From the NCBI GenBank assembly GCA_000969725.1, contig JXSR01S005435.1: a DNA stretch of 32,153 nucleotides, one strand, 5' to 3'. Position numbers and translations under genes: made by a program. Under the pieces are notes generated by a model. It was not told the origin of the DNA. It searched no databases and saw only the letters and a list, made by a program, of their open reading frames with translations. The DNA is from Ophiothrix spiculata. Lineage: Eukaryota; Echinodermata; Ophiuroidea; Amphilepidida; Ophiotrichidae. Numbering within the stretch: the first letter of the stretch is position 1; every line of letters begins with the position of its first letter. This document shows positions 30,101-32,002 of the stretch, one piece after another.

Positions 30101-32002
30101 ACAAATAAGGTATCCAAATGTTTATTCATTTTTGTTCATCGTATTTAATAATCTTTGCATTCAATTATCAACAATAAAAAACATTAATTAAAATGGATAC
30201 TTTCCTTTTGGTTCATGTACTATGTTTATAAAAACTGAATCAATGAGACAACTACTGGATCAATTTCTACAATGCAACTCTTCACCTTTCCATCTAAACT
30301 GAATGCCAGGTTTCAATTGCGTATTCCTTAATTTGCCACAGTGGAAAACATTATAGGTAGTTCATTCAAAACCATATCAAGTAGTTGGAGTAATAAAATC
30401 ATTTGTGTGTAATCTCTGATTCTAGTGTAAATTTCAGTGTTTTTTGTACAGTATAACGCATGAATTTTATATTGCATGTAATTTAGTAGTATCAAACATG
30501 TGTACAGTGTATGTGAATGTTCTATGTTCCTTCCCCCACTTTTTAAGTTTAAGCTACATAAGTATTATTGATCAGTATTTCATTTCTTTATTCTCTCTAT
30601 CGTGTTCTTTAGATTTATGACTTTAACACTTAAGTGCATAAGGGGGGGGGGGGGGAGTCCATATGAACCCTGAAAACGCAACATAAGCCGACAAAGCTGT
30701 TTTATGTAATTGTCAAGGTAGGGGTTGTGCATGTTTTGGTGCAAAAAAATTCAAATCGGTCGCGTCGTTTTTGAGATAATTAGCATAGACTGGTAAAATG
30801 ATGGCGCTGTTCAAATTTTGTTTTGTCCCTAAAACCGAAACGAAACAACATTTTCAATTTTTTATTTTAGCAATGTATTTGTAATTATAATCTGCTATTA
30901 GGAGCCAATTTTCATTGAAAAATTCTTTTGGGAAAGCCGATTTCCAATTCCAATCCAACGGGATTCTAAAACACCTTATGCACTTAAGTGTTAATAAATC
31001 TTTTATATGCTACATTTTGATAAAGTTGAAATACTCACCTTAAAGGAATAAAATATGGACTTATATCGTCAACATCATTTGCAGAGCCACCGTTTCTTCT
31101 AACCGTAACTCATATTATTTTATTTTGTTTAATAGCGCCACCATACCCGCCTTCTATCAGCGTTACCTCTACAACGACAGATTCAGTCCTAGTCACATGG
31201 CGTCCAGAGGGCAATGGCGGAAGTTCTATACAAGGTAAGTGCAAGTTCCATGTTGTTAGCCTGGTAGACTTAATGCCTTTTACAAAACACACGGGTTATA
31301 ATGAAATATTCAGTTATTTTTTTTCTAAATATCCCCAACGTTTGTGGATATTTTCTAACATCGCTATCTGAACTAAAGGATGTCCAACCATTTTTGGTCA
31401 GGATACGGGTACTGTGTCCTGAGCGCAGAAATTTAACCCAGAAAAGCTACGAATTATTATGTGGCACACCTTACCGAAACCACCTTAACGCATGAAATCG
31501 AATCAGGCTAGTGTCCAATGTTACCATACCTTACGAAGCTGATGGTCGTTCAAGCTGCAGCCGTATGATGATAGTTTTAATGATCACATTAATGTCCTTA
31601 TTTTGTGAGGTTTGTGCAATGGTTGATGCATGTACAAACACATTGATTAAACATTGCTGTAAATATATAATGTACAAAAATGTACATTAAGTGTTTTTAA
31701 TCCACTTTGAAAGAAATACATTGCCTGTCCTCTTATTATAGTATATCTTGATATCCCTCTTTTTGTACGTTCATGTGTATGTTGTAAATAATTTACTATC
31801 TTTGTTTTTACAGGTTATCAGCTTTCCTACAAACATGAACACGAACAAGACTATCGTCGAATCAATTTCAATTCAACAACACGAAACTTTCGTATAAGTG
31901 AATTATTATGTGGTACACCTTACCGAATCTACCTCAACGCATGGAACCGACTGGGTATGGGCAAACCAAGCGAGCAAGTAGCTACGAGAACCAGAGGAGA
32001 AG
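1..32002 (+). CDS. Dscam: DSCAM-family cell adhesion receptor, internal part of the gene (19 exons)
   Basis: Cell-surface homophilic adhesion and axon-guidance receptor of the immunoglobulin superfamily; family role is neurite self-recognition and synaptic targeting. The exons listed separately join at matching phases (mostly phase 1) into one frame of about 1,211 codons without a stop, compared with roughly 2,000 residues for whole family members. Domain order seen: Ig3 (second half), Ig4-Ig9, four FN3, Ig10, FN3-5. This Ig/FN3 interleaving with one Ig after the fourth FN3 is diagnostic of DSCAM. Each complete Ig carries the B-strand Cys, the Trp after it and the F-strand YxC. N-glycosylation sequons occur in most Ig domains. 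The signal peptide, Ig1-2, FN3-6, transmembrane helix and tail are outside the window. DSCAM versus DSCAM-like paralogue cannot be separated here. Ig numbers come from counting back from Ig9 before the first FN3. Confidence 0.93.
246..499. mobile_element. MITE with TTAA target sites (piggyBac-type style)
   Basis: TTAA stands at 242-245 and 500-503. Inside it the two ends are inverted copies: the left reads GGGATCCTCT then AAATTGTCCCTTTGAA, and the reverse complement of the right reads GGTATCCTCT then AAATTGTCCCTTTGAA, continuing as similar sequence for about 60 bp. No coding capacity is seen. TTAA duplication is typical of piggyBac and Kolobok superfamilies; assignment to one of these is inference. 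Confidence 0.65.
658..777. mobile_element. Small 120-bp inverted-repeat element (MITE candidate)
   Basis: The left end reads GGACCGCTTCAAACCTCAAC followed by CGGCGATT. The reverse complement of the right end reads GGAGCCACTTCAAAACTCAA followed by CCGGCGATT. The arms are about 40 bp with a short loop. TAAA occurs immediately outside both ends (654-657 and 778-781) and may be the target duplication. It is non-coding and more GC-rich than its surroundings. Superfamily unknown. Confidence 0.6.
851..1100. mobile_element. MITE, family shared with 26413-26650 (copy 1)
   Basis: Ends are inverted repeats: left GTGATGGCTCACCCCGAAAAG, and the right end in reverse complement GTGATGACTCATCCCGAAAAG. The 250-bp interior aligns almost throughout with a second copy at about 26413-26650, which proves a mobile or dispersed repeat. 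Both copies are followed by AAAT. A short open frame inside is shared by both copies but starts within the repeat and has no recognisable domain, so I do not call it a gene. Confidence 0.75.
1496..1765 (+). CDS. Dscam: Dscam exon, complete Ig4
   Basis: A 270-bp symmetrical phase 1-1 exon between ...TTTCACAG and GGAG|GTAATG. It encodes one whole I-set Ig domain of about 90 residues: LSVYFYPQKRYVDVGAFA leads in, then FNCSVEG (B-strand Cys), VRWYKD (core Trp), ENGTMVV and DDKGMYQCVASN (F-strand Cys), ending MQLSLG. Two N-glycosylation sequons, NCS and NGT, are present. As a symmetrical exon it could be skipped without a frameshift. Codons upstream of 1496 in the same frame are intronic because a good acceptor lies there. 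Confidence 0.93.
1766..8066 (+). other. 6.3-kb intron Ig4-Ig5
   Basis: The longest intron of the window. A trinucleotide array (CAT/CAA/CAG-type) lies at 2811-2900, and short AT runs and a GTGTGT stretch near 7731-7741 are present. I searched for additional Ig-type exons (YxC with flanking splice sites) and saw none; open frames at 5564-5915, 6554-6763 and 7733-7957 have no Ig, FN3 or other recognisable motif. Region 6030-6330 is of higher complexity than its neighbours but nothing proves function. Confidence 0.7.
2811..2900. repeat. Trinucleotide microsatellite (CAT)n/(AAC)n/(AGC)n
   Basis: An imperfect run of CATCAT, then AACAAC, CAGCAGCAG and again CAACAACAAC units, decaying at its right end. 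It lies inside the long intron and is not in any coding frame of the gene. Confidence 0.85.
8067..8363 (+). CDS. Dscam: Dscam exon, complete Ig5
   Basis: A 297-bp phase 1-1 exon between ATTACAG and ATAG|GTAAGG. It encodes one Ig domain of about 99 residues: AQPTILDHFGN at the start, YLSCIVAGNPLP (B-strand Cys), VEWYRDGVPI (core Trp), HLNISGLRTLDGG and IYRCEASS (F-strand Cys), ending INVIG. The NIS sequon is present, as is an NST sequon near the start. The D-E loop contains an acidic, Gly-rich insert (INGDGD). It sits alone between a 6.3-kb and a 1.4-kb intron. Confidence 0.93.
8364..9755 (+). other. Intron Ig5-Ig6
   Basis: It is filled largely by one 817-bp inverted-repeat transposon (8429-9245). 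The rest (9246-9755) is AT-rich with a TAGATAGA stretch near 9508 and no further recognised feature. Acceptor TTTTCAG at 9755. Confidence 0.75.
8429..9245. mobile_element. Non-autonomous DNA transposon with 25-bp perfect inverted ends and repeated internal motif
   Basis: Ends are perfect 25-bp inverted repeats beginning CGTAAACCGGGGTGACTTTG and ending AACGC (8429-8453 and 9221-9245). The core GGGGTGACTTTGAAC is repeated inside: forward near 8437, 8455, 8808 and 9053, and inverted near 9031 and 9222. Such subterminal or internal copies are usual transposase-binding repeats. No transposase is recognised; the open frame at 8747-8944 shows no known domain. A clear target duplication is not visible, so the superfamily is left open. 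Confidence 0.75.
9756..10028 (+). CDS. Dscam: Dscam exon, complete Ig6
   Basis: A 273-bp phase 1-1 exon between TTTTCAG and AGA|A then GTAAGT. One Ig domain of about 91 residues: PPHVRPLANITAIAETT, YIDCHVVGYPI (B-strand Cys), ITWYKGEIPLP (core Trp), FSNGTLLIRNVEPGRDEG and KYRCVASN (F-strand Cys), ending MNLAVRS. Sequons NIT and NGT. An alternative donor (GCG|GTGAGA, seven bases upstream) would break the phase-1 rule seen in all neighbours, so the downstream one is chosen. Confidence 0.92.
10029..13296 (+). other. 3.3-kb intron Ig6-Ig7
   Basis: AT-rich with long pyrimidine-rich tracts, most strikingly 11728-11870. Segments near 10680-10980 and 11230-11570 share scattered similar blocks (pyrimidine tract, then GTACTGTT.GTTTTAC, AAACACA, ACTGATATC), which may be an old duplication. 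A possible non-LTR tail lies at about 12077-12130. No alternative Ig7 exon was found. Open frames at 10990-11349 and 11720-12053 follow the pyrimidine tracts (Phe/Ser/Leu-rich) and are not called as genes. Confidence 0.65.
12077..12135 (-). repeat. Possible 3' end of a non-LTR retrotransposon
   Basis: Three tandem copies of TTCAAGG are followed by TTTTATTTCCCATAAGACAT. Read on the minus strand this is an AATAAAACCTTGAA-type ending with a short tandem tail, as in several LINE families. No reverse transcriptase remains next to it. The call rests on ending style only and could be a simple repeat. Confidence 0.3.
13297..13578 (+). CDS. Dscam: Dscam exon, complete Ig7 (single copy)
   Basis: A 282-bp phase 1-1 exon between TGTTTCAG and TTAG|GTAAGT. 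One Ig domain of 94 residues: PPEIQPIPSRELRQGERT, LLCIVSRGDLPITITWLKDG (B-strand Cys and core Trp), SSLSIMDASPVHDG and SYTCEAVN (F-strand Cys), closing with NLTTDLVVLG (sequon NLT). In arthropods the matching domain is encoded by the variable exon 9 cluster. Here I see only one version between 10029 and 14675. Confidence 0.93.
13579..14675 (+). other. Intron Ig7-Ig8 with a large tandem duplication
   Basis: The first 330 bases are plain AT-rich DNA. The rest is two tandem copies of a roughly 354-bp unit and the beginning of a third, running almost to the acceptor (AAAACAG at 14675). Confidence 0.8.
13910..14650. repeat. Tandem duplication, unit about 354 bp, plus partial third copy
   Basis: ATTATTTTACCCCATCAAC stands at 13921 and again at 14275, and the following 340 bases align closely (shared blocks include AAATCGAATATTGTAACTTT, AACATCTCATTTAGCTGAAC, AACTGTTAACCCTACTATAA and ATCCCAAATGACATTTTCCT). 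A third partial copy (about 14609-14650, CAATTTG..TAAAAACATCT..AGCTG) ends just before the Ig8 exon. It has no coding sense and contains no exon. Confidence 0.9.
14676..14845 (+). CDS. Dscam: Dscam exon, first half of Ig8
   Basis: A 170-bp exon, phase 1 in and phase 0 out, between CAAAACAG and TTCCAG|GTAAGT. It encodes VPPRFVVPPQDSTVVMNQT, then LIPCLAEGRPQPHVFWKKA with the B-strand Cys and core Trp, and ends DLPIDQRFQ. Sequon NQT. The second half of the domain follows at 15499. It starts right after the tandem repeat of the preceding intron. Confidence 0.92.
14846..15498 (+). other. Intron inside Ig8, with a 141-bp tandem duplicate of its 3' end
   Basis: The first part contains GGTTAGGGTTAGG at about 15107-15119, a short telomere-like coincidence. 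Bases about 15255-15396 are a copy of 15397-15537 and include a dead copy of the start of the next exon, described separately. Confidence 0.8.
15255..15396 (+). pseudogene. Pseudo-exon: tandem copy of intron end and start of the Ig8 second exon
   Basis: GTCATTCACTACTCTTTAT at 15317 recurs at 15458, and GTTCAACCAAAT at 15358 recurs at the true exon start 15499; both pairs are 141 bp apart. In the upstream copy the acceptor AG is changed to AT, and the exon-like sequence meets TAA and TGA stops in the reading frame of the real exon. It is therefore a decayed partial duplicate and not a usable alternative exon. Confidence 0.85.
15499..15619 (+). CDS. Dscam: Dscam exon, second half of Ig8
   Basis: A 121-bp exon, phase 0 in and phase 1 out, between TCTTTTAG and CTTTA|GTAAGT. 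It reads VQPNGSLRISESEQKDEG, then YYLCQIGNDVGS with the F-strand Cys, and closes with AKLTVF. With the preceding exon it makes one Ig domain of about 97 residues. Sequon NGS. Its first ~40 bases were copied 141 bp upstream. Confidence 0.92.
15620..16882 (+). other. Intron Ig8-Ig9
   Basis: It contains an inverted-repeat element candidate at 16071-16363; the flanking parts are AT-rich without recognised features. The acceptor is the ATCTAG at 16882, chosen because it keeps phase 1 and the PATFQIHE start; a second AG eight bases on (TTCCAG) would not fit the phase. Confidence 0.7.
16071..16363. mobile_element. Inverted-repeat element (MITE candidate)
   Basis: The left end reads TATCGTCACTTGGCGGGAAA followed by AACC and GCAAAACCTC. 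The reverse complement of the right end reads TATCATCGCTGGGCAAGTAA followed by AACC, and GCAAAACCTC a little further in. The match is imperfect, so the copy is old. No target duplication or coding sequence is evident. Confidence 0.5.
16883..17185 (+). CDS. Dscam: Dscam exon, complete Ig9
   Basis: A 303-bp phase 1-1 exon ending CAAG|GTAAGA. One Ig domain of 101 residues: PATFQIHEQNVTVIASHRV, LTCQASGHLPLEIQWSKNG (B-strand Cys, core Trp), VVKSTMTIFAAKRDDS and ATYTCHARNEHG (F-strand Cys), ending INLFVQG. Sequon NVT. It is the last Ig before the FN3 block, which fixes the numbering of all upstream Ig domains. Confidence 0.93.
17186..18645 (+). other. Intron Ig9-FN3-1, mostly one transposon
   Basis: A 1,045-bp non-coding inverted-repeat element (17299-18343) fills it. 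The remaining 300 bp to the TTACAG acceptor at 18645 are AT-rich and unremarkable. Confidence 0.8.
17299..18343. mobile_element. Non-autonomous DNA transposon with CCAGTATTG subterminal repeats and 8-9 bp target duplication
   Basis: AATCATGGA flanks both sides (17290-17298 and 18344-18352), a target duplication of 8 or 9 bp depending on where the end base is put. The termini are inverted: left GAAAAAGTATAATAGG, reverse complement of right GGAAAAAGTATAATTTAGG, both then reaching AGATACTGGTA. About a dozen CCAGTATTG or CAATACTGG motifs cluster within the outer ~180 bp on the left and ~280 bp on the right. This style (8-bp duplication, short ends, many subterminal repeats) suggests hAT; 9 bp would favour Mutator-like. 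No transposase is seen. Confidence 0.8.
18646..18777 (+). CDS. Dscam: Dscam exon, first half of FN3-1
   Basis: A 132-bp phase 1-1 exon between TGTTACAG and TACAG|GTAATT. It encodes EPPEPPHNLTVLSKTSRS, then VTLGWHPGFDGNSPVNGFTL and EYKNDTG. The Pro-rich start, the Trp in strand B and GFDGNSPVNGF are hallmarks of the first FN3 of DSCAM. Sequons NLT and NDT. The second half of the domain is at 20492, after three mobile elements. Confidence 0.92.
18889..19596. mobile_element. Foldback-type element with tandem 37/42-bp repeats in its inverted arms
   Basis: TATTAAAAT occurs directly outside both ends (18880-18888 and 19597-19605), a candidate 9-bp target duplication. The left arm (to about 19095) is the inverse of the right arm (from about 19235). 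The arms are built of tandem units starting GGCTATAGACACGATGATCG: about three 37-bp units on the left, five to six 42-bp units on the right in opposite orientation. They continue into unique matching sequence (TTATGGAGCC, GCTCACTGAT, GGAAGGAGGAA). The loop of ~140 bp has a small hairpin (TTTGGTCTG/CAGACCAAA). No transposase. Long open frames here only reflect the 42-bp (14-codon) period. Confidence 0.85.
19369..19590. repeat. Minisatellite, 42-bp unit, right arm of the foldback element
   Basis: About five and a half units containing CGATCATCGTGTCTATAGCC, TTTTGGGCGAGG and TTATTGAAA in succession, with few differences between units. Since 42 is a multiple of three, both strands remain open, giving repeated 14-residue peptides that are artefacts of the repeat. 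Confidence 0.92.
19624..19920. mobile_element. MITE with about 85-bp inverted arms
   Basis: The left arm begins GGGTCAAACTATATTTCTT and contains GTGCAACAAGTCTTTGTTAT and CTTGTAATCTAA. The reverse complement of the right end begins GGGTCAAATTATAGTTCTTT, with the same TGTGCAACAAGTCTTTGTTA and CTTATAATCTAA. TTA and ATA lie outside the ends, so a TA target is possible but not certain. The loop of ~125 bp shows no coding content. It starts 19 bp after the foldback element's right flank. Confidence 0.8.
20267..20362. repeat. Short hairpin (inverted repeat, ~40-bp arms)
   Basis: The left arm AAAGGGATTTTATCACAGA, then CTTAAAATCTTTATAG, pairs with the right arm, whose reverse complement is AAAGGGATATTATCACAGA, then CTTAAAATCTTTATAG. 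The loop is a short AT run. This may be a tiny MITE; no target duplication was identified. Confidence 0.75.
20492..20665 (+). CDS. Dscam: Dscam exon, second half of FN3-1
   Basis: A 174-bp phase 1-1 exon between CCAACTAG and GGAAG|GTAAGA. It encodes DPWQGGVPRVQVSGN, then HTISNLHPYFTYHIRSYAYN (the FN3 L-x-P-x-x-x-Y core) and AIGLSQPSDEVLFTTEEEG. With the exon at 18646 it forms an FN3 of about 102 residues. The 3' half, including the donor, has been copied twice just downstream. Confidence 0.92.
20684..20798 (+). pseudogene. Extra copy 1 of the 3' half of the FN3-1 second exon, frame intact
   Basis: Displaced 133 bp from the true exon. Over the last 100 bases it differs at about ten sites, and within this copy's own frame five codon changes are silent and three conservative (Phe to Leu, Thr to Ala, Ala to Val). 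It reads LHPYLAYHIRSYAYN, VIGLSQPSDEVLFTTEEE with no stop, and keeps a good donor AAG|GTAAGC at 20799. No acceptor or polypyrimidine tract stands at its upstream edge. Reading through from the first donor puts it out of frame and meets TAG. It may be a dead copy or use an unusual splice. Confidence 0.8.
20815..20929 (+). pseudogene. Extra copy 2 of the 3' half of the FN3-1 second exon, broken
   Basis: A third copy, 131 bp beyond the previous one. CCTACCACATCCGCATGTAT, AGCCAACCAAGTG and CTTTACGACGGAAAGGAAG are recognisable, but TAA interrupts the frame near the start and the middle has several changes. The donor-like GTAAGA at 20930 remains. It is more diverged than copy 1, so the duplications are of different age or decayed unequally. 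Confidence 0.8.
21247..21492 (+). mobile_element. tRNA-derived SINE, copy 1
   Basis: The 5' head carries RNA polymerase III boxes: A box TGGTGCAGCGG at 21258 and B box GGTTTGATTCC at 21301 (consensus GGTTCGANTCC). A body with CTCCGGTCTTCCTCCTGCAT, CATCTTGGAGCCCTGTT and a tail TTTCCTTGGCGAAGGCTAAA follow. A second copy in opposite orientation lies at 23415-23671 and aligns along the full length. The head is tRNA-like but has no tRNA function. Confidence 0.85.
21868..21938 (+). CDS. Dscam: Dscam exon, start of FN3-2
   Basis: A 71-bp exon, phase 1 in and phase 0 out, between TTCACAG and TGGAGG|GTAAAT. It encodes APSGIPLNIEVDVLSSQA, then IKVTWR, the A and B strands of an FN3 with the conserved Trp. 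APSG at the Ig/FN3 linker and LSSQAIKVTW match the second FN3 of DSCAM. It is too short for an open-frame scan to report but is required to keep the frame. Confidence 0.9.
22122..22353 (+). CDS. Dscam: Dscam exon, rest of FN3-2
   Basis: A 232-bp exon, phase 0 in and phase 1 out, between TTCTTTCAG and GATG then GTATGT. It encodes QPRADLQNGILLGYQIQYRD, a loop, ETYTLSHLKKFTKYTIQILA (Leu-x-x-Phe/Tyr-Thr-x-Tyr core), then YNRVGTGPWSAEYETHTMED and G. The LQNGI..GY phrase and NRxGTGP are typical of DSCAM FN3-2. Confidence 0.93.
22354..23153 (+). other. Intron FN3-2 to FN3-3
   Basis: A short stretch with a stem-loop resembling Penelope/hammerhead-type ends lies at 22490-22524. Then CCTAA/CCCTAAA-like words occur around 22780-22850 and TTACTCATT repeats at 23046-23072. 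Nothing coding. The acceptor is AATGCAG at 23153. Confidence 0.6.
22490..22524 (+). ncRNA. Degenerate hammerhead-like / Penelope-type relic (weak)
   Basis: CTGAAGAAGTCAG, a short loop AGCTACTC, then CTGACAAAAGC. The pair GTCAG/CTGAC forms a stem between CTGAAGA and AAAA. Hammerhead ribozymes have CTGANGA, stem II, GAAA. Here an extra A follows CTGAAGA, and GAAA reads AAAA, so it would not be active. Similar CCTGAAGAAG words occur at ends of Penelope-like elements. No reverse transcriptase remnant is nearby. Confidence 0.2.
23154..23300 (+). CDS. Dscam: Dscam exon, first half of FN3-3
   Basis: A 147-bp phase 1-1 exon between ACAATGCAG and GAGG|GTAAGC. It encodes VPSEAPQSVSVRPIGSTGIA, then VAWSPPDQVSLNGILKGYRL and YYRVVRENEG. 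VPSxxP at the linker and the WxPP..LNGILxGYR pattern are DSCAM FN3 signatures. Confidence 0.92.
23301..23985 (+). other. Intron inside FN3-3
   Basis: It contains the inverted SINE copy (23415-23671). The remaining sequence shows no recognised feature; the long open frame 23515-24009 runs through the SINE and is not a gene. The acceptor is AATTGCAG at 23985. Confidence 0.75.
23415..23671 (-). mobile_element. tRNA-derived SINE, copy 2 (inverted)
   Basis: Read on the minus strand it starts GGGGATCGGGTAAGCACAGC, carries a B box GGTCCGAGTCC, the CTCCGGTCTTCCTTCTGCAT body block and the TTTCCTTGGCGAAAGCCTAA tail, the same order as copy 1 at 21247. The heads differ more than the bodies, which suggests an old family. 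No clear target duplication was found. Confidence 0.85.
23986..24141 (+). CDS. Dscam: Dscam exon, second half of FN3-3
   Basis: A 156-bp phase 1-1 exon between ATTGCAG and GGACG|GTAAGG. It encodes AELEAQVVITTELSARLHNL, then LKFTNYSISVAAYTRIGEGV and RSPDVYIRTEQDG. KFTNYSI is the F-strand Tyr motif, and RxGEGVRS closely resembles FN3-3 of DSCAM. Sequon NYS. Confidence 0.93.
24142..24541 (+). other. Intron FN3-3 to FN3-4
   Basis: A (CAAA)n-like run lies at 24182-24215. Otherwise AT-rich with nothing recognised. The acceptor is TTTTTTCAG at 24541. Confidence 0.8.
24542..24681 (+). CDS. Dscam: Dscam exon, first half of FN3-4
   Basis: A 140-bp exon, phase 1 in and phase 0 out, between TTTTTTCAG and AATGAG|GTAACT. 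It encodes APSSPADIKAYAASPTSIR, then VSWRPPLAPNGVLTNYFLYT and QYRESGNE. The strand-B Trp, PP and NGVLxxY are the normal FN3 core. Confidence 0.92.
24682..25289 (+). other. Intron inside FN3-4
   Basis: It holds a weak inverted-repeat candidate (about 24917-25093). The rest is AT-rich. The acceptor is CAACTTACAG, exon starting at 25290. Confidence 0.7.
24917..25093. mobile_element. Possible degenerate inverted-repeat element
   Basis: CCAGGAAAAACGTTATTCTT then TGATTGG on the left pairs imperfectly with the reverse complement of the right, CCAGGAATACTTTTTATTTT then TTCTATTGG; both are followed inward by a TATTCACA/TGTGAAT block. The similarity is loose and no target duplication is visible. Confidence 0.35.
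25290..25443 (+). CDS. Dscam: Dscam exon, second half of FN3-4
   Basis: A 154-bp exon, phase 0 in and phase 1 out, between AACTTACAG and AAGAG|GTGGGT. It encodes VTQEILVKPGITSHLLEEL, then HTNFEYKFWVRAATVIGQGE and RSQIVSEIPIARG. The F-strand Tyr (FEYKFWV) and the GxGERS loop are as in FN3. The donor GTGGGT is weaker than the others in this gene, but the phase fits the next exon exactly. Confidence 0.9.
25444..26168 (+). other. Intron FN3-4 to Ig10
   Basis: A diverged tandem pair (unit about 137 bp) at about 25833-26035 carries nuclear-receptor-like half sites, described separately. The first 350 bp show nothing recognised. The acceptor is TTTGTAG at 26168. Confidence 0.7.
25833..26035. repeat. 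Diverged tandem pair with AGGTCA-type motifs
   Basis: TTTGTCAATAAAGTTCAAGG then TCACATA at 25833 resembles TTTGTTAATATAAGGTCAAA then GGTCATATA at 25970, 137 bp on; both are followed by an AAAA..GG.TGAAAT.GTC block. The second copy contains AGGTCA-A-AGGTCA at 25982-25994, the direct-repeat-1 arrangement of nuclear receptors. The first contains TCAAGGTCA at 25847. The intron position gives no proof of regulatory use. Confidence 0.5.
26169..26286 (+). CDS. Dscam: Dscam exon, first half of Ig10
   Basis: A 118-bp exon, phase 1 in and phase 2 out, between TTTGTAG and GACAG|GTGAGC. It encodes VPARIVSFSQTVLATWKDD, then IIMDCLSVGSPRPKVEWRRD with the B-strand Cys and core Trp. The xPARI..F linker and the W-x-x-D-I phrase before the Cys closely follow DSCAM Ig10. 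It is too short for a simple open-frame scan but needed for the domain and frame. Confidence 0.92.
26413..26650. mobile_element. MITE, family shared with 851-1100 (copy 2)
   Basis: It begins TTGCTCACCCCGAC and ends CCCCCTTTTCGGGGTGAGCT then AGCCATCAC, inverted ends matching copy 1. The interior shares TTTATCATTTCATCTGTTA, AAAATGACACCTTAC and TTGAAATTGATCAAGG with copy 1. The right end is followed by AAAT, as in copy 1; the left end is more decayed. Confidence 0.75.
26662..27678. mobile_element. TA-target element with about 240-bp inverted arms (Tc1/mariner-like foldback)
   Basis: TA stands at 26660-26661 and 27679-27680. Inside, the left arm CAGTGTCTCCCAGGATGAAG and the reverse complement of the right CAGTGTGTCCAAGAATGATG start alike and remain alignable for about 240 bp (shared: TTATCAAGATTTCAACGCCA, TGGTGCAAAA, TTTGGACACTTTTC, CAGTTTGG). 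TA duplication and CAGTG ends suggest Tc1/mariner, with long arms as in several Tc elements. The ~540-bp middle has no recognisable transposase. Confidence 0.8.
27784..27944 (+). CDS. Dscam: Dscam exon, second half of Ig10
   Basis: A 161-bp exon, phase 2 in and phase 1 out, between TTGTTCAG and CTTG|GTGAGT. After an Arg split over the junction it encodes SREILQSGNRVSVLSNGSL, then VLHALEPSDAANYSCRAINE (F-strand Cys) and WGSPDQITIELHVLG. N-W-G-S/ EWGSPD after the Cys is characteristic of DSCAM Ig10. Sequons NGS and NYS. Confidence 0.93.
28270..28848. mobile_element. Mariner-type element, internally deleted, with transposase start relic
   Basis: TA flanks both ends (28268-28269, 28849-28850). 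The termini are near-perfect inverted repeats of about 36 bp: CGAGGGGGTATCAAAAAGTT then TTAAAGATCACCAAG. At 28456 a frame reads MEKTTIRGIIKSYI before a stop. This resembles the MEK-x-x-IR-x-x-IK start of mariner-related (GVQW/DD41D-like) transposases. The element is 579 bp, too short for a complete ~1.3-kb mariner, and lacks the catalytic region. Superfamily assignment rests on TA, end sequence and this short peptide. Confidence 0.8.
28957..29130. repeat. Long near-perfect hairpin, ~75-bp arms
   Basis: The left arm ATGTGTACCGCCGCGGCAAA continues AGGGTCCAGTTGTCG and then TGTTGCTCC..GTAGCATATCT. The right arm is its inverse with only a few differences. The loop is short (about 15-20 bp, centred near 29043). 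Ends are GC-rich against an AT-rich background. It could be a palindromic MITE; transcribed within the intron it would fold as long double-stranded RNA. Confidence 0.85.
30627..30990. mobile_element. TTAA-target MITE with poly-G run
   Basis: TTAA at 30623-30626 and 30991-30994 flanks perfect 17-bp inverted ends CACTTAAGTGCATAAGG. The outer ten bases are themselves a palindrome. Directly inside the left end is a run of 14 G (30642-30655). There is no coding sequence. TTAA target and CAC start suggest piggyBac-like or Kolobok-like mobilisation; inference only. Confidence 0.8.
31136..31234 (+). CDS. Dscam: Dscam exon, first part of FN3-5
   Basis: A 99-bp phase 1-1 exon between TTTAATAG and ACAAG|GTAAGT. 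It encodes APPYPPSISVTSTTTDSVL, then VTWRPEGNGGSSIQG. The strand-B Trp followed by GNGGSSIxGY across the junction is the DSCAM FN3-5 signature. It is a short exon fixed by phase and motif. Confidence 0.92.
31235..31813 (+). other. Intron inside FN3-5 with an exon relic
   Basis: A broken partial copy of the next exon is present at about 31420-31500. Otherwise AT-rich. The acceptor is TTTTTACAG at 31813. Confidence 0.8.
31420..31500 (+). pseudogene. Relic copy of the second FN3-5 exon
   Basis: GAATTATTATGTGG at 31451 equals the true exon at 31900 (449 bp apart). Over 51 bases only six differ. In the exon's frame it reads ELLCGTPYRNHLNA and then TGA. Similarity fades on both sides. There is no clear acceptor in front of it, so it is a dead partial duplicate. 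Confidence 0.85.
31814..32002 (+). CDS. Dscam: Dscam exon, second part of FN3-5
   Basis: A 189-bp phase 1-1 exon between TTTTACAG and GAAG|GTTTGT. It encodes GYQLSYKHEHEQDYRRINF, then NSTTRNFRISELLCGTPYRI, then YLNAWNRLGMGKPSEQVAT and RTRGEG. LLCGTxY..xLxAxNxxGxGxPSE is typical of DSCAM FN3-5, where the Cys is conserved. Sequon NST. The donor GTTTGT is weak but phase 1 fits. The following FN3-6 exons lie outside the window. Confidence 0.9.

Larger units (their letters stand above)
27945..31135 (+). other. 3.2-kb intron Ig10 to FN3-5
   Basis: It contains a mariner-type MITE (28270-28848), a long hairpin (28957-29130) and a TTAA element (30627-30990). The 1.4 kb between 29131 and 30622 is AT-rich, with a (CAT)-like stretch near 29780-29800 and nothing else recognised. 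The acceptor is TTTAATAG at 31135. Confidence 0.75.
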
